This document shows, in pieces, positions 15,521 to 29,599 of a stretch of 64,000 bases of DNA. Under the pieces are notes generated by a model, which worked only from the letters and a program-made list of their open reading frames with translations, had not been told where the DNA came from and ran no database searches. The position numbers and the translations under genes were made by a program. The DNA lies in assembly GCA_023249405.1 (NCBI GenBank), contig JAHFCR010000009.1:1-64000 (forward strand), written 5' to 3'. This stretch comes from Peptococcaceae bacterium. GTDB lineage: Bacteria; Bacillota; DSM-12270; Thermacetogeniales; Thermacetogeniaceae. How positions within the stretch are numbered: position 1 is the first letter of the stretch; each line of letters opens with the position of its first letter.

Positions 15521-16045
15521 GAACAGAAATGGTACGTGATTCACACTTACGCCGGATATGAAAACAAGGTCAAGGCTAACCTGGAGAAGCGGGTTGAGTC
15601 CATGAACATGCAGGAGAAGGTTTTTCGAGTCCTGGTGCCCATGGAGGACGAGGTCGAGATCAAAGACGGCAAACGCAAGATTACCAAGCGTAAGATCTTT
15701 CCCGGATATGTGTTGGTGGAGATGATTCTCACCGACGACTCCTGGTATGTGGTCCGCAATACGCCTGGTGTCACCGGTTTTGTGGGCTCGGGCAACAAGC
15801 CGATCCCGCTGTTGCCGACCGAAGTGCGCAGCATCATGCGCCAGATGGGTCTTGATGAGGTGCGGACCAAGATTGACCTGGACCTGGGTGAGAGCGTGCG
15901 GGTGATCACTGGCCCCTTCGAGAACTTCATCGGCACTGTAGAGGAGATCTACCCGGAAAAGAGCAAGCTTAGAGTGTTGGTCTCCATGTTTGGGCGGGAG
16001 ACACCGGTCGAACTGGAGTTTACCCAGATCGAAAAACTGGCCTAG
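15518..16045 (+). CDS. nusG: Transcription termination/antitermination protein NusG
   Basis: 175 residues. The NGN domain opens MEQKWYVIHTYAGYENKV, with FPGYVLVEM and the RNTPGVTGFVG strand. The C-terminal KOW domain holds GPFENFIGTVEEI. NusG binds RNA polymerase and couples it to ribosomes or Rho. ATG at 15518 matches the family start. The SD is set back behind a hairpin. Confidence 0.96.
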   Translation: MEQKWYVIHTYAGYENKVKANLEKRVESMNMQEKVFRVLVPMEDEVEIKDGKRKITKRKIFPGYVLVEMILTDDSWYVVRNTPGVTGFVGSGNKPIPLLPTEVRSIMRQMGLDEVRTKIDLDLGESVRVITGPFENFIGTVEEIYPEKSKLRVLVSMFGRETPVELEFTQIEKLA

Positions 16046-16049
16046 GATA

Positions 16050-16120
16050 ACAGAAGCCGGAGGCAAGAGGCCGGAAGTCGGATCTAAAAATCTGATTCGG
16101 GGCACAAATCCGATCTGTTC
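16050..16120. repeat. Intergenic repeat, family B (nusG-rplK)
   Basis: It carries GAAGCCGGAGGCAAGAGG and GGAAGTCGGATCT, followed by TCTGATTCGG and AATCCGATCTG, so parts can pair. Similar GCCGGAAGCAAGA and ATCTGACTTC words occur in the spacers before fusA, rpsZ and rpmD. Confidence 0.5.
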
Positions 16121-16160
16121 ATGACAGGCCTGACAATAAAGAAAGGAAGAGTGAAATAAT

Positions 16161-16586
16161 ATGGCCAAGAAGGTTGCAGCCCTCGTCAAACTTCATGTAA
16201 ACGCAGGCAAAGCCACTCCGGCGCCGCCGGTTGGCTCCGCCCTCGGCCCCCACGGCCTGAACATCATGCAGTTCTGCAAGGAATTTAACGAGCGCACCGC
16301 CGGTGACGTGGGACTAGTAATCCCCGTAGAAGTGACCGTCTATGCAGACCGGACATTCAGCTTCATCTGCAAGACCCCTCCGGCCTCGATCCTGTTAAAG
16401 AAAGCCCTGGGGATAGAATCTGCCTCCGGCGAACCCAACCGTAAGAAGGTCGGCAAGGTTAACCGGGCCAAGGTGAGGGAGATCGCCGAGTTCAAGATGC
16501 GGGACCTGAATGCCGCTTCGGTGGAAGCGGCCATGAGCATGGTGGAGGGGACCGCCCGCAGCATGGGCATCGAAGTCGTCGAATAA
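16161..16586 (+). CDS. rplK: 50S ribosomal protein L11
   Basis: 141 residues, the standard length. It has the N-terminal Pro-rich loop [21 protein letters not shown] that binds the GTPase-centre rRNA and is the thiopeptide contact, and the C-terminal RNA-binding domain ending [13 protein letters not shown] at 16161 lies behind AAAGGAAGAG. It is followed by rplA in the usual pair. Confidence 0.97.
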   Translation: MAKKVAALVKLHVNAGKATPAPPVGSALGPHGLNIMQFCKEFNERTAGDVGLVIPVEVTVYADRTFSFICKTPPASILLKKALGIESASGEPNRKKVGKVNRAKVREIAEFKMRDLNAASVEAAMSMVEGTARSMGIEVVE

Positions 16587-16587
16587 T

Positions 16588-16657
16588 TTAGTTGTCAGTA
16601 ATACGGCTAACGTGACCGCAAGCGGGCCCCGAACACTAACGACTAACGACCAACCAC
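16588..16657. repeat. Intergenic inverted repeat, family C (rplK-rplA)
   Basis: TTAGTTGTCAGT at the left pairs imperfectly with ACTAACGACTAAC at the right, giving a long stem-loop. ACGACTAAC and CCAACGGCC-like words recur before adk at 41884. Confidence 0.5.
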
Positions 16658-16707
16658 TATTTATGTGGGAGGAGCAATCCGCTAATACCACAAGGAGGTT
16701 ATGCAGC

Positions 16708-17406
16708 ATGCCAAAGAGGGGCAAGAAGTATCAGACAGCTCTGGAGAAGCTTGAGCGGACCACGCTGTACGATCCGGCAGAAGCTTTACGACTGGTGAAG
16801 GAGATGGCGGCTGCCAAATTTGACGAGACCGTGGAGGTTTCTGTCAGGCTTGGTATTGATGTGCGCCATGCCGACCAGCAAGTGCGTGGAGCGGTAGTGC
16901 TCCCCAACGGGACCGGCAAGTCCCGGAAGGTGCTGGTGTTCGCCAAGGGAGATAAGGCCCAGGATGCCCAGGATGCCGGTGCTGACTATGTTGGAGCCGA
17001 GGACATGGTGGAGAAGATCCAGGGTGGGTGGATGGATTTTGAAGTGACTGTAGCCACGCCCGATATGATGAGCCTGGTGGGTAGGCTGGGTAAGCTGCTA
17101 GGCCCCCGGGGACTGATGCCGAACCCCAAGACCGGTACGGTAACCACGGACATTGGCCGGGCCGTCAAGGAGATCAAAGCTGGTAAGATCGAGTATCGCG
17201 CCGATAAAGCCGGGATCATTCACGCACCTATCGGCAAGGCCTCCTTTACCGGTGAAGGCTTGCTGGAGAACTTCACCACTCTGATGGACGTGATAGCCAG
17301 GGCGAAACCAGCCGCGGCCAAGGGTCAATACGTCAAGAGCGTGACTGTCTCCTCGACCATGGGACCGGGGATCAAGGTTATCAACCAGCGCACGGCCGTT
17401 AAATAA
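16708..17406 (+). CDS. rplA: 50S ribosomal protein L1
   Basis: 232 residues, standard. It opens [15 protein letters not shown] and has the conserved [20 protein letters not shown] loop that contacts 23S rRNA in the L1 stalk. ATG at 16708 is nine bases after AAGGAGG; a nearer ATG at 16701 is out of frame. Confidence 0.97.
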   Translation: MPKRGKKYQTALEKLERTTLYDPAEALRLVKEMAAAKFDETVEVSVRLGIDVRHADQQVRGAVVLPNGTGKSRKVLVFAKGDKAQDAQDAGADYVGAEDMVEKIQGGWMDFEVTVATPDMMSLVGRLGKLLGPRGLMPNPKTGTVTTDIGRAVKEIKAGKIEYRADKAGIIHAPIGKASFTGEGLLENFTTLMDVIARAKPAAAKGQYVKSVTVSSTMGPGIKVINQRTAVK

Positions 17407-17418
17407 TGTTAAATAAGT

Positions 17419-17447
17419 TTTACTTCCAATCGAATATCTGCTATGAT
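17419..17447 (+). promoter_or_regulatory. Promoter of the L10 leader-rplJ-rplL unit
   Basis: TTTACT at 17419 and TATGAT at 17442 with 17-base spacing. The predicted start falls at the 5' end of the L10 leader, which supports the pairing. Confidence 0.5.
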
Positions 17448-17448
17448 C

Positions 17449-17563
17449 GACCAGTAACCGGAGACAGCAGGCGCCAAGAGCTTAATGTGAGAACACCTGC
17501 CGAGGTTCAGGGTAGAGCTTGATAATTTGCCCTCCTGTCTTTCGGGAGAGCATTTTTATTTTA
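17449..17563 (+). ncRNA. Ribosomal protein L10 leader with attenuator
   Basis: The segment GGAGACAGCAGGCGCC, a CTTAAT loop region and CACCTGCCGAGG match the L10(L12)4-binding leader known before rplJ in Firmicutes. CAGG and CCTG close the kink-turn-like hairpin. It ends in a terminator hairpin, TGCCCTCC/GGGAGAGCA, with a T-rich tail (17528-17560). Excess L10-L12 would bind the leader and favour termination ahead of rplJ. Confidence 0.85.
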
Positions 17564-17588
17564 TGTGGCATATGTAAGGAGGTGCAAA

Positions 17589-18113
17589 ATGGCAACAATC
17601 GAGAAAAAGAAGCAGTTGGTGGCCGACCTGGCATCCAAGCTGACCTCCTCCAAGGTGGCGGTGTTCGCTGATTACCGGGGTCTGAATGTGGCTGACGCCA
17701 CTGCCCTCCGGGTGGCTTTCCGGGAGGCGGGGGCGGAAATCCTGGTGGCTAAGAATACTCTGACCAGGATTGCGGCTGAGCGGGGAGGCATCCAGGGACT
17801 GGAAGTACTACTGACGGGGCCCACCATCATCGCCTTCGGCTACACCGACCTGGCAACCCCGCCAAGGCTGTTGAACAATTTTCTCAAGACCAAACGCAGT
17901 CTGGAGATCAAGGGCGGTCTGCTGGAAGGCCGGGTGATCAGCACCAGGGACGTCAGGCTGCTGGCAGATCTGCCAAGCCGCGAGGTGCTTGTATCCCAGG
18001 TGATGCGTGGACTGCAGGGACCCATCGCCGGATTGCAGACCGTACTGGCCGGGCCAATCCGCAAGCTGGCCTATGCCCTGAAGGCGATCGAAGAACAGAA
18101 GGCTGCCAGTTAA
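17589..18113 (+). CDS. rplJ: 50S ribosomal protein L10
   Basis: 174 residues. The N-terminal rRNA-binding domain (VFADYRGLNVADATALR, VAKNTL) is followed by the C-terminal helix that holds L7/L12 dimers. ATG at 17589 follows TAAGGAGGTG; the upstream in-frame codons at 17565 lie in the leader terminator. Autoregulated through the leader just upstream. Confidence 0.97.
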   Translation: MATIEKKKQLVADLASKLTSSKVAVFADYRGLNVADATALRVAFREAGAEILVAKNTLTRIAAERGGIQGLEVLLTGPTIIAFGYTDLATPPRLLNNFLKTKRSLEIKGGLLEGRVISTRDVRLLADLPSREVLVSQVMRGLQGPIAGLQTVLAGPIRKLAYALKAIEEQKAAS

Positions 18114-18173
18114 CAGTGTTTCAGAAGTATCGCCGAACATAAATAACCATAAGAATAATTTAGGAGGTAGATC

Positions 18174-18551
18174 ATGAGCAAGGTAGCAGAGATTATTGAG
18201 AGCGTCAAAGGTTTGACAGTGTTGGAGTTGTCGGAACTGATCAAAGCCCTTGAAGAGGAATTCGGGGTCAGTGCAGCGGCTCCGGTAGCAGTGGCTGCTG
18301 CAGCCCAAGCATCGGCGGAAGCTCCGGTCGAAGAGGAGCAGACTGAATTTGACGTCATCCTCAAGACTATCGGCGACAAGAAGATCAACGTCATCAAGGT
18401 GGTCCGGGAAATTACCGGGTTGGGGCTTAAAGAGGCCAAGGATCTGGTTGACAGTGCCCCGAAGCCGGTTAAAGAAAAGGTGAACAAGGAAGAGGCTGAA
18501 GCGATCAAGGCGAAACTGGTAGAAAACGGCGCCGAAGTAGAGATAAAATAA
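18174..18551 (+). CDS. rplL: 50S ribosomal protein L7/L12
   Basis: 125 residues. The N-terminal dimer domain and Ala-rich hinge ([15 protein letters not shown]) lead to the C-terminal factor-binding domain with [18 protein letters not shown]. It forms the stalk that recruits EF-Tu and EF-G. ATG at 18174 with TTTAGGAGG. A terminator follows, separating it from rpoB. Confidence 0.97.
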   Translation: MSKVAEIIESVKGLTVLELSELIKALEEEFGVSAAAPVAVAAAAQASAEAPVEEEQTEFDVILKTIGDKKINVIKVVREITGLGLKEAKDLVDSAPKPVKEKVNKEEAEAIKAKLVENGAEVEIK

Positions 18552-18595
18552 CCTGGAAATAACTAGCTTACACGGAAAGCAACATTTGAGCTGCG

Positions 18596-18650
18596 GAGAC
18601 CATTTGCGAAAGACGTAGCAAGTGGTTTCTTTGCTTTTTCGTGCTTTTTT
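18596..18650 (+). terminator. Terminator between rplL and rpoB
   Basis: GAGACCATTTGC pairs with GCAAGTGGTTTC, with G-U pairs, followed by several T runs. It may be leaky, letting some rplJL transcripts reach rpoB. The rest of the spacer to 18860 holds the rpoB promoter and leader. Confidence 0.75.
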
Positions 18651-18652
18651 AC

Positions 18653-18681
18653 TTGACAATGATTAGTGGATATGCTAACAT
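18653..18681 (+). promoter_or_regulatory. rpoBC promoter
   Basis: A perfect TTGACA at 18653 and TAACAT at 18676 are spaced by 17 bases, just after the rplL terminator. The leader is about 170 bases long, and its GGTAAACCCGGGGG and ATCCCGG words could pair. Confidence 0.7.
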
Positions 18682-18860
18682 TTTAAATTGTCTATCGTAC
18701 CAAGCCCTATAATTATTGCTGAAATATGTTAATCATGGAGGGAAACGGATATTTATGGTAAACCCGGGGGCATAATGTATGTATCCCGGTCAATCTGTTT
18801 TTCGGAGTAGTTTTCGGGTGGATGCGAAACCTTTTTAAGACAGAGGTGAGGGATGGCATC

Positions 18861-21800
18861 ATGGCATATCCATATCCAGTTCAGGCGGGGCAGCACCAGC
18901 GTTACAGCTATGGGCGGATCCACGAGGTTTTGGAGATACCCAACCTGATCGAAATCCAGCAGCAATCCTACGAATGGTTCCTCAATTCCGGCCTGCGCGA
19001 TTTATTTCAGGATGTTTCTCCAATTCAGGACTTCACAGGTAATCTGATGCTGGAGTTTATCGACTACGCCCTGGGGGATCCCAAGTACTCTGTGGAGGAG
19101 TGCAAGGAGCGGGACGTGACCTTTGCCGCTCCCCTGAGGGTGAAAGTGCGTTTGACAAACAAGGAAACAGGGGAGATCAAAGAACAGGACGTGTTCATGG
19201 GCGATTTTCCCCTGATGACCGAGAAGGGAACCTTCATTATTAATGGGGCGGAGCGGGTGATTGTCAGCCAGCTTGTACGCTCCCCCGGGGTATATTACCA
19301 TTCCGGCAGCGATGCCACGGGCAAAAAAACTTATAGCGCCACGGTTATCCCTAACCGGGGAGCCTGGCTGGAGCTCGAGACCGACACCCACGATGTGGCC
19401 TATGTGCGGATCGACCGTACCCGCAAGTTGCCCGCCAGCGTGTTGATCCGGGCGCTGGGCTATCCCACCAACGAGCAGATCCTGGAGCTTTACGACCAGG
19501 ATGATTTCATGAAGATCACATTGGAACGGGACAGCAGCCAGAACCAGGAGGAGGCGCTGGTAGAGATCTACAAGCGACTTCGCCCTGGTGAGCCGCCAAC
19601 TATCGATAGCGCCCGTGCCTTGCTGGATGGCCTGTTCCTGGACCCGCGCCGCTATGATTTAGGACATGTCGGCCGCTATAAGCTGAATAAAAAGCTGAAG
19701 CTCGACCCTACCTATAATGGCCGGTGCCTTCGCAAGGATGACATCCTTAATGCGGTGCGCTACTTCCTCAAGCTGATGCACGGTGAGGGGAACGTGGACG
19801 ATATCGATCACCTGGGCAACCGGCGGGTGCGCTCGGTGGGCGAGTTGTTGCAGAACCAGTTCCGGATCGGGCTCGCCCGGATGGAGCGGGTCGTCCGGGA
19901 GCGCATGACCATCCAGGACGTGGAGGCCATCACCCCCCAAGCGTTGATCAATATTCGCCCGGTGGTGGCGGCGATCAAAGAATTCTTCGGCAGCAGCCAG
20001 TTGTCGCAGTTCATGGACCAGACCAATCCGCTGGCGGAACTGACTCATAAGCGACGCTTGAGCGCCCTTGGACCGGGCGGATTGAGCCGTGAGCGGGCCG
20101 GGTTCGAGGTGCGGGATGTGCACCACTCCCATTACGGACGCATGTGCCCGATCGAGACCCCTGAAGGGCCAAACATCGGCCTGATCGGATCTCTGAGCAC
20201 CTTTGCCCGGATCAACCAGTACGGTTTCATCGAGACCCCTTACCGTAAGGTAGACAAGGAGTCAGGATATGTTACCGAGGAGATCGCCTACCTGACAGCC
20301 GACGAAGAGGAAGATTACATCATCGCCCAGGCGAACGCTCCGATCAACGAAGAGGGACGTTTCCTGAGTTCGCGTATCAATGCCAGACACGGTTCAGAAG
20401 TGTTGATCGTCCCCTCCTCGGAAGTGGACTTCATGGACGTCTCCCCGAAGCAGGTGGTCAGCATAGCTGCCGCTCTGATTCCTTTCCTGGAGCACGATGA
20501 CGCCAACCGTGCCTTAATGGGGGCGAACATGCAGCGCCAGGCAGTACCGCTGATGCGCACCGAGGCTCCACTGGTGGGGACAGGGATCGAGCACCGGGTT
20601 GCTCAAGACTCCGGTGTGGTGGTTAGGGCCAAGCACGATGGTACCGTGGTCCGGGTGACGGCGGACGAGATCCACATCAAGCGCAGCAATGGCAAGCATG
20701 ATGTGGACAAGTACAAGCTGATCAAGTTTTCCCGTTCCAACCAGGGTACCTGCCTCAACCAGAAACCGATCATCTCCCGCGGCCATAAGGTCAAGGCGGG
20801 CGAGATCATTGCCGACGGGCCCTGCACCCAGGGCGGTGAGCTGGCCCTGGGGCGGAACGTACTGATTGCCTTCATGCCTTGGGAGGGCTACAACTACGAA
20901 GACGCTATCCTGATCAGTGAGAAGTTGGTCAAAGAAGATTATTTCACTTCCATTCATATCGAGGAATACGAGTGCGATGCCCGGGACACCAAGCTGGGGC
21001 CTGAGGAGATTACCCGGGACATTCCCAACGTGGGCGAGGATGTACTCAAGGACCTGGACGATCGCGGAGTGATCAGCGTGGGGGCCGAGGTCCGTCCTGG
21101 CGACATCCTGGTCGGCAAGGTTACTCCCAAGGGAGAGACCGAACTGACTGCCGAGGAGCGCCTGCTCAGGGCTATTTTCGGAGAGAAAGCCCGGGAGGTC
21201 CGGGATACATCCCTCCGGGTGCCGCACGGTGAATCCGGCCGGGTGGTCAACGTCAAGGTCTTCTCCCGGGAGAACGGGGATGAACTGCCACCGGGAGTCA
21301 ACCGGCTGGTCCGGGTTTACGTCGCCCAGAAGCGGAAGATCTCCGTGGGGGACAAGATGGCTGGACGGCACGGAAACAAGGGGGTCATCTCCCGGATCCT
21401 GCCGCAAGAGGACATGCCTTTCCTGCCGGATGGGACCCCGGTGGAGATCGTTTTGAACCCACTGGGCGTTCCTTCACGAATGAACATCGGACAGGTTTTG
21501 GAGTGCCATCTGGGCATGGTGGCCCAGAAGCAGGAACGGTATACGGCAACGCCGGTCTACGACGGGGCCCGGGAGAAGGATATCATGGACACTCTGGGGC
21601 AACTGGGCATGTCCAGAGAAGGCAAGACAGTGCTCTATGACGGGCGCACCGGTGATGCCTATGACCGGGAGGTTACGGTTGGCTATCTGTATATGCTCAA
21701 GCTGGCCCACCTGGTAGATGACAAGATCCATGCCCGGTCGACAGGGCCATACTCCCTGGTAACTCAACAGCCTCTGGGCGGCAAGGCCCAGTTTGGCGGT

Positions 21801-22373
21801 CAGCGCTTCGGAGAGATGGAGGTCTGGGCTCTGGAAGCCTATGGCTCATCCTATACCTTGCAGGAGATTCTCACGGTCAAGTCTGATGATGTGGTCGGGC
21901 GGGTGAAAACTTACGAAGCGATTGTCAAGGGCGAGAATGTTCCCGAACCCGGAGTGCCGGAATCCTTTAAAGTATTGATCAAGGAGCTTCAGAGCCTCTG
22001 CCTGGACGTGCGGGTGCTCTCGGAGAGCAACGAGGAGATCGAGATCCGGGAGAGCGACGAGGATATCAGCGAAACTGCCAAAGAGCTGGAGTTGGATATC
22101 GGTGAAGCCCGGCTCCCGGTTGCCAAACCGCCAAAGCTGAGGTTTATCTCTGCAGATAGCGAGGAGGCGGCAGAAGAGGTGGATGAGGCCGAGGATGAGG
22201 CTGAAGCCGAGGCCGATCTGCTCCCGCTGGAGATTACACTGGAAGAAGGGGAAGTTCCCGAGGAACCGAAGTCGGTGCAGGCCGGACGCCCCCAACGGGG
22301 CCTGAACAGTTTAAGGGATCTGCTACCGCTGATCAAGGCTAAGGATGAAGATGAGGAGAAGCCAGATGAGTAA
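18861..22373 (+). CDS. rpoB: DNA-directed RNA polymerase subunit beta
   Basis: About 1170 residues. The rifampicin-pocket region has [20 protein letters not shown] then [11 protein letters not shown], with sensitive-type residues. [20 protein letters not shown] and the C-terminal [20 protein letters not shown] are also present. An acidic C-terminal tail is added. ATG at 18861 follows GAGGTGAGG and matches the family start (MAYP..QAGQ); ATG at 18822 has no good SD. It forms an operon with rpoC. Confidence 0.96.
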   Translation: MAYPYPVQAGQHQRYSYGRIHEVLEIPNLIEIQQQSYEWFLNSGLRDLFQDVSPIQDFTGNLMLEFIDYALGDPKYSVEECKERDVTFAAPLRVKVRLTNKETGEIKEQDVFMGDFPLMTEKGTFIINGAERVIVSQLVRSPGVYYHSGSDATGKKTYSATVIPNRGAWLELETDTHDVAYVRIDRTRKLPASVLIRALGYPTNEQILELYDQDDFMKITLERDSSQNQEEALVEIYKRLRPGEPPTIDSARALLDGLFLDPRRYDLGHVGRYKLNKKLKLDPTYNGRCLRKDDILNAVRYFLKLMHGEGNVDDIDHLGNRRVRSVGELLQNQFRIGLARMERVVRERMTIQDVEAITPQALINIRPVVAAIKEFFGSSQLSQFMDQTNPLAELTHKRRLSALGPGGLSRERAGFEVRDVHHSHYGRMCPIETPEGPNIGLIGSLSTFARINQYGFIETPYRKVDKESGYVTEEIAYLTADEEEDYIIAQANAPINEEGRFLSSRINARHGSEVLIVPSSEVDFMDVSPKQVVSIAAALIPFLEHDDANRALMGANMQRQAVPLMRTEAPLVGTGIEHRVAQDSGVVVRAKHDGTVVRVTADEIHIKRSNGKHDVDKYKLIKFSRSNQGTCLNQKPIISRGHKVKAGEIIADGPCTQGGELALGRNVLIAFMPWEGYNYEDAILISEKLVKEDYFTSIHIEEYECDARDTKLGPEEITRDIPNVGEDVLKDLDDRGVISVGAEVRPGDILVGKVTPKGETELTAEERLLRAIFGEKAREVRDTSLRVPHGESGRVVNVKVFSRENGDELPPGVNRLVRVYVAQKRKISVGDKMAGRHGNKGVISRILPQEDMPFLPDGTPVEIVLNPLGVPSRMNIGQVLECHLGMVAQKQERYTATPVYDGAREKDIMDTLGQLGMSREGKTVLYDGRTGDAYDREVTVGYLYMLKLAHLVDDKIHARSTGPYSLVTQQPLGGKAQFGGQRFGEMEVWALEAYGSSYTLQEILTVKSDDVVGRVKTYEAIVKGENVPEPGVPESFKVLIKELQSLCLDVRVLSESNEEIEIRESDEDISETAKELELDIGEARLPVAKPPKLRFISADSEEAAEEVDEAEDEAEAEADLLPLEITLEEGEVPEEPKSVQAGRPQRGLNSLRDLLPLIKAKDEDEEKPDE

Positions 22374-22441
22374 ACAATAACAGTCCTTTCTTGTGACAAT
22401 CGGTAACTGTATGATGTCTATGCCAGAGGAAGGAGTCGGTA

Positions 22442-26047
<3,606 letters not shown>

Positions 26048-26072
26048 AGTCAACAGAATTCTATGTTATAGA

Positions 26073-26102
26073 TTGACAGGGTAAATAGAAAGATGTTAAA
26101 AT
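26073..26102 (+). promoter_or_regulatory. Promoter upstream of the L7Ae-rpsL-rpsG-fusA-tuf unit
   Basis: TTGACA at 26073 and TAAAAT at 26097, 18 bases apart, directly after rpoC. A GCCTGCC/GGCAGGC hairpin follows at about 26132-26155, before the L7Ae-type gene. Confidence 0.6.
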
Positions 26103-26180
26103 CAATTTTGTGCGAATTTCTAAGTTTTTGCCAGCCTGCCACCAACAGGCAGGCCGGGGCCGGCAGGATGTGAAATAGCG

Positions 26181-26423
26181 ATGGAAAGGCTGATCAATAC
26201 CCGCAACAAAGTAGTAGGAACCAAACAGACCCAGAAGGCGATCGAGAAGGACCAGACCCAGGTGGTCTATATTGCCAAGGACGCGGATGAGCGGGTTATC
26301 TCCCCGATCATCAAGCTGTGCGGCGAAAAGAGCCTGGAGTTGGTTATGGTTGACTCCATGTCTGAACTGGGCAAGACCTGCGGTATCAAGGTAGGAGCGG
26401 CCGCCGCTGCGGCCCTGCGATAA
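26181..26423 (+). CDS. L7Ae-family ribosomal protein-like RNA binder (YbxF type)
   Basis: 80 residues. Its L7Ae/L30e/S12e fold binds kink-turn RNA. NKVVGTKQTQKAI and VYIAKDADERV match the YbxF-type proteins that lie between rpoC and rpsL in Firmicutes. The SD before ATG 26181 is weak (GCAGGATG), in contrast to its neighbours. It is small and acts in the cytoplasm with ribosomal or regulatory RNA. Confidence 0.93.
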   Translation: MERLINTRNKVVGTKQTQKAIEKDQTQVVYIAKDADERVISPIIKLCGEKSLELVMVDSMSELGKTCGIKVGAAAAAALR

Positions 26424-26425
26424 AA

Positions 26426-26506
26426 GAAGTGAGAAGCGGGACGTGTGAAGTGAGAATAGAAGACCGGAAGTGAGTCTCATTTCTAACTTCACACCTCTCA
26501 CATCCC
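26426..26506. repeat. Palindromic intergenic repeat, family A (before rpsL)
   Basis: GGGACGTGTGAAGTGAGAA pairs with TTCTAACTTCACACCTCTC and then ACATCCC, forming a long stem. It ends with CACATCCC six bases before the AAGGAGG of rpsL. Longer relatives stand before rplE (36942) and rpsM (44168). Confidence 0.8.
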
Positions 26507-26524
26507 AAAAAAGGAGGTGTTCAG

Positions 26525-26908
26525 GTGCCGACATTAAACCAGTTAGTGCGTAAAGGCCGCAAGGTGTCACAGAAGAAGTCAACTGCACCGGCTTTGAAAA
26601 ACTGTGCCCAGAAACGGGGTGTGTGTACCCGTGTTTATACTACTACGCCAAAGAAACCGAATTCGGCCCTCCGTAAGGTGGCCCGGGTGCGGCTCACCAA
26701 TGGCATTGAGGTCACAGCTTACATCCCCGGCATTGGCCATAATCTCCAGGAACACTCGGTGGTGATGGTCAGAGGCGGAAGGGTGAAGGATTTGCCGGGT
26801 GTGCGCTATCACATTATTAGGGGAACCCTGGATACCGGGGGTACGCAGAACAGGAACAGAGGCCGATCGAAATATGGGACGAAACGGCCGAAGGCAGCAA
26901 AGGGATAA
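26525..26908 (+). CDS. rpsL: 30S ribosomal protein S12
   Basis: 127 residues. It has [20 protein letters not shown], with the lysine that governs streptomycin response present in wild-type form, and the [13 protein letters not shown] loop. GTG at 26525 follows AAGGAGGTG. It heads the str operon. Confidence 0.97.
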   Translation: MPTLNQLVRKGRKVSQKKSTAPALKNCAQKRGVCTRVYTTTPKKPNSALRKVARVRLTNGIEVTAYIPGIGHNLQEHSVVMVRGGRVKDLPGVRYHIIRGTLDTGGTQNRNRGRSKYGTKRPKAAKG

Positions 26909-26920
26909 GGAGGGATGTTT

Positions 26921-27391
26921 TTGCCACGCCGCGGTTTTACAGAAAAGCGGGAGGCGCTAGCTGATCCGCTGTACGGCAGCAAGATTTTTAGCAAGCTGGT
27001 CAATAAGGTGATGTGGGATGGCAAGAAGAGCATCGCCGAGCGGATTTGCTATGATGCTTTGAAGATCGTCAAGGAGAAGACTAAGCGTGAACCCTTGGAG
27101 ATCTTCGAGCAGGCCATGAAGAACATCATGCCGGTGTTGGAAGTAAAGGCCCGGCGCGTTGGCGGCGCCAACTACCAGGTGCCGATCGAGGTGCGTTCGG
27201 ACCGCCGGTTGACCCTGGGGATCAGGTGGCTGGTCAACTATTCTCGCGCCCGCTCCGGAAAGAGTATGGAAGAGAAGCTGGCGGGGGAGATCATGGACGC
27301 GGCTAATGGCATTGGCAGCGCCGTAAAGAAGCGGGAAGACACTCACAAGATGGCAGAGGCCAATAAGGCCTTCGCCCATTACCGCTGGTAA
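26921..27391 (+). CDS. rpsG: 30S ribosomal protein S7
   Basis: 156 residues, the standard length when starting at TTG 26921, seven bases after GGAGGG; ATG at 26915 touches the [13 protein letters not shown] is the family start. [20 protein letters not shown] is the rRNA-binding core. S7 nucleates the 30S head. Confidence 0.96.
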   Translation: MPRRGFTEKREALADPLYGSKIFSKLVNKVMWDGKKSIAERICYDALKIVKEKTKREPLEIFEQAMKNIMPVLEVKARRVGGANYQVPIEVRSDRRLTLGIRWLVNYSRARSGKSMEEKLAGEIMDAANGIGSAVKKREDTHKMAEANKAFAHYRW

Positions 27392-27392
27392 A

Positions 27393-27447
27393 CAGGGGTC
27401 AGAGACAAGAGATCTGACTTCCGACATCCGGTATCTGACGTCTGAAA
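27393..27447. repeat. Intergenic repeat, family B (before fusA)
   Basis: AGATCTGACTTCCGACATCC and TATCTGACGTCTGAA are present just before the fusA SD. The first matches the ATCTGACTTCGGCATC end of the element before rpmD. Confidence 0.5.
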
Positions 27448-27465
27448 TGGAAGGAGGGATAATGC

Positions 27466-29553
27466 ATGGCGCGTGAGGTTGAGCTGGAACGGATACGCAA
27501 TATCGGGATCATGGCACACATTGACGCCGGCAAAACGACCACCACGGAACGGATTCTTTTCTATACCGGCCGGGTTAACCGGATCGGGGAAGTAGATGAG
27601 GGATCCGCCACTATGGATTGGATGATCCAGGAACAGGAGCGGGGCATCACCATTACCTCGGCTGCGACAACCTGCTCATGGCGCGATTTTATTATTCACC
27701 TGATCGACACGCCAGGCCACGTGGACTTTACAGCGGAAGTAGAGCGCTGTTTACGGGTGCTTGACGGAGCGATCGCGGTATTTGACGCCGTTGCCGGTGT
27801 CGAGCCCCAGTCTGAGACGGTCTGGCGACAGGCTGACGAGTACCACATCCCCCGGATTGCCTACCTGAACAAGATGGACCGGGTGGGCGCCGACTTCTAC
27901 CGCTCTACTGACAGCATTCAGGAGCGATTGCAGGCGAATGCGGTGCCGGTTCAACTGCCCATCGGGAGTGAGGACTCCTTCCAGGGCGTGATCGACCTGG
28001 TGACGAATAAGGGCATCATCTATCAGGATGAACTTGGAGAAGTGGCTAACACCGTTGACGTTCCTCCGGAATACGCAGAAAAAGCGCGGCGTTACCGGGA
28101 CCAATTATTGGAAGCGCTGGCGGAGCTTGATGAGGACTTGATGGTCAAGTACCTGGAGAGCGAGCCGATCAACAATCAGGAGATAAGGGCGGTTATCCGC
28201 AAGGGCACCTTGGCTTGCCGGTTTGTGCCGGTGCTTTGCGGAGCATCCAAACGGAATAAGGGCGTTCAGCCGCTGCTTGATGCAGTGGTAGACTATCTTC
28301 CGTCGCCGCTGGATATACCACCGGTCAAGGGGACCGACCCCAAGACGGGTGCCACAGTAGAGCGGCAACCGGGGGATGATCAGCCTTTGACTGCCCTGGC
28401 TTTTAAGGTGCAAACAGATCCTTACTCAGGCAAGCTGGTATTTATAAGGGTCTATGCCGGGGTTCTGCAATCCGGTAAGACGGTCTACAATGCCACCAAA
28501 GGCAAGCGGGAGCGGATGGGACGGTTGGTAAAGATGCACGCCAACCATCGAGAGGATGTGCAGGATGTCTTCTCTGGAGAGATCGCTGCTGCGGTTGGTC
28601 TTAAGGAAACGGTTACCGGGGATACTCTGTGTGCCGAAGCTCAACCGGTGATATTGGAACAGATGAGTTTTCCCGACCCAGTCATTTCTATCGCCATCGA
28701 GCCCAAGACTAAAGCTGATCAGGACAAGATGGGCGTCGCCTTATACCGCCTTGCAGAAGAAGATCCCACCTTCCGTTCCTATACTGATAAAGAAACCGGC
28801 CAGGCCATGATCGCCGGGATGGGCGAATTACACTTGGAAATTATCGTTGACCGCCTGCTCCGGGAGTTCAATGTTGATGCTTACGTGGGCAAACCCCAGG
28901 TAGCATATAAGGAAACCATCACCCGCAAGTGCAAAGGGGAGGGCCGTTTTGTCCGCCAGACCGGCGGCCGCGGCCAATACGGCCACGTGCTGCTGGAGTT
29001 GGAACCGCTGCCCCCTGGAACCGGCTACGAGTTTGTGGATGCCACCAGTGGTGGCATCATTCCTCAGGAATTTATTCCGGCAGTGAATGCCGGGGCCAAG
29101 GAAGCCCTAGAAAATGGTGTGTTGTCCGGCTACCAGATGGTAGACATCAAGGCGACGCTGACTGGGGGTTCCTATCATGAGGTGGACTCTTCGGAGATTG
29201 CCTTCAAGATTGCCGGCGCCCTGGGATTTCGTTCTGCTGCTGAAAAGGGTGCCCCGGTGTTGTTAGAGCCGGTTATGAGCATTGAGATCACCGTCCCTCA
29301 GGACTATCTGGGTGAGGTGATCGGCGACCTCAACGCCCGGCGCGGCCGGGTCGAGGCCACCGAGATCAGGGGCGTGATCCTGGCAATCCGGGGTTATGTG
29401 CCCCTGGCTGCCATGTTCGGCTACTCCACTGACCTGCGGTCCCTGACCCAGGGACGGGGCAATTACGTGATGCAGTACTCTCATTACGAGCAGGTGCCCT
29501 CCGCCGTTTCGGAGATCCTTTTTCCGCGGCGAGGGAATTGCATGAGCATCTAA
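27466..29553 (+). CDS. fusA: Elongation factor G
   Basis: 695 residues. It is the translocase of protein synthesis. G1 is [14 protein letters not shown]3 DTPGHVDF, G4 NKMDR. Domain IV has [10 protein letters not shown], and the C-terminus has [19 protein letters not shown] at 27466 follows GGAGGG. It lies between rpsG and tuf in the classical str order. Confidence 0.97.
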   Translation: MAREVELERIRNIGIMAHIDAGKTTTTERILFYTGRVNRIGEVDEGSATMDWMIQEQERGITITSAATTCSWRDFIIHLIDTPGHVDFTAEVERCLRVLDGAIAVFDAVAGVEPQSETVWRQADEYHIPRIAYLNKMDRVGADFYRSTDSIQERLQANAVPVQLPIGSEDSFQGVIDLVTNKGIIYQDELGEVANTVDVPPEYAEKARRYRDQLLEALAELDEDLMVKYLESEPINNQEIRAVIRKGTLACRFVPVLCGASKRNKGVQPLLDAVVDYLPSPLDIPPVKGTDPKTGATVERQPGDDQPLTALAFKVQTDPYSGKLVFIRVYAGVLQSGKTVYNATKGKRERMGRLVKMHANHREDVQDVFSGEIAAAVGLKETVTGDTLCAEAQPVILEQMSFPDPVISIAIEPKTKADQDKMGVALYRLAEEDPTFRSYTDKETGQAMIAGMGELHLEIIVDRLLREFNVDAYVGKPQVAYKETITRKCKGEGRFVRQTGGRGQYGHVLLELEPLPPGTGYEFVDATSGGIIPQEFIPAVNAGAKEALENGVLSGYQMVDIKATLTGGSYHEVDSSEIAFKIAGALGFRSAAEKGAPVLLEPVMSIEITVPQDYLGEVIGDLNARRGRVEATEIRGVILAIRGYVPLAAMFGYSTDLRSLTQGRGNYVMQYSHYEQVPSAVSEILFPRRGNCMSI

Positions 29554-29599
29554 CAAGCTCAAATAATCTTTACAATTAAGAAGGGAAGGAATGATCTGA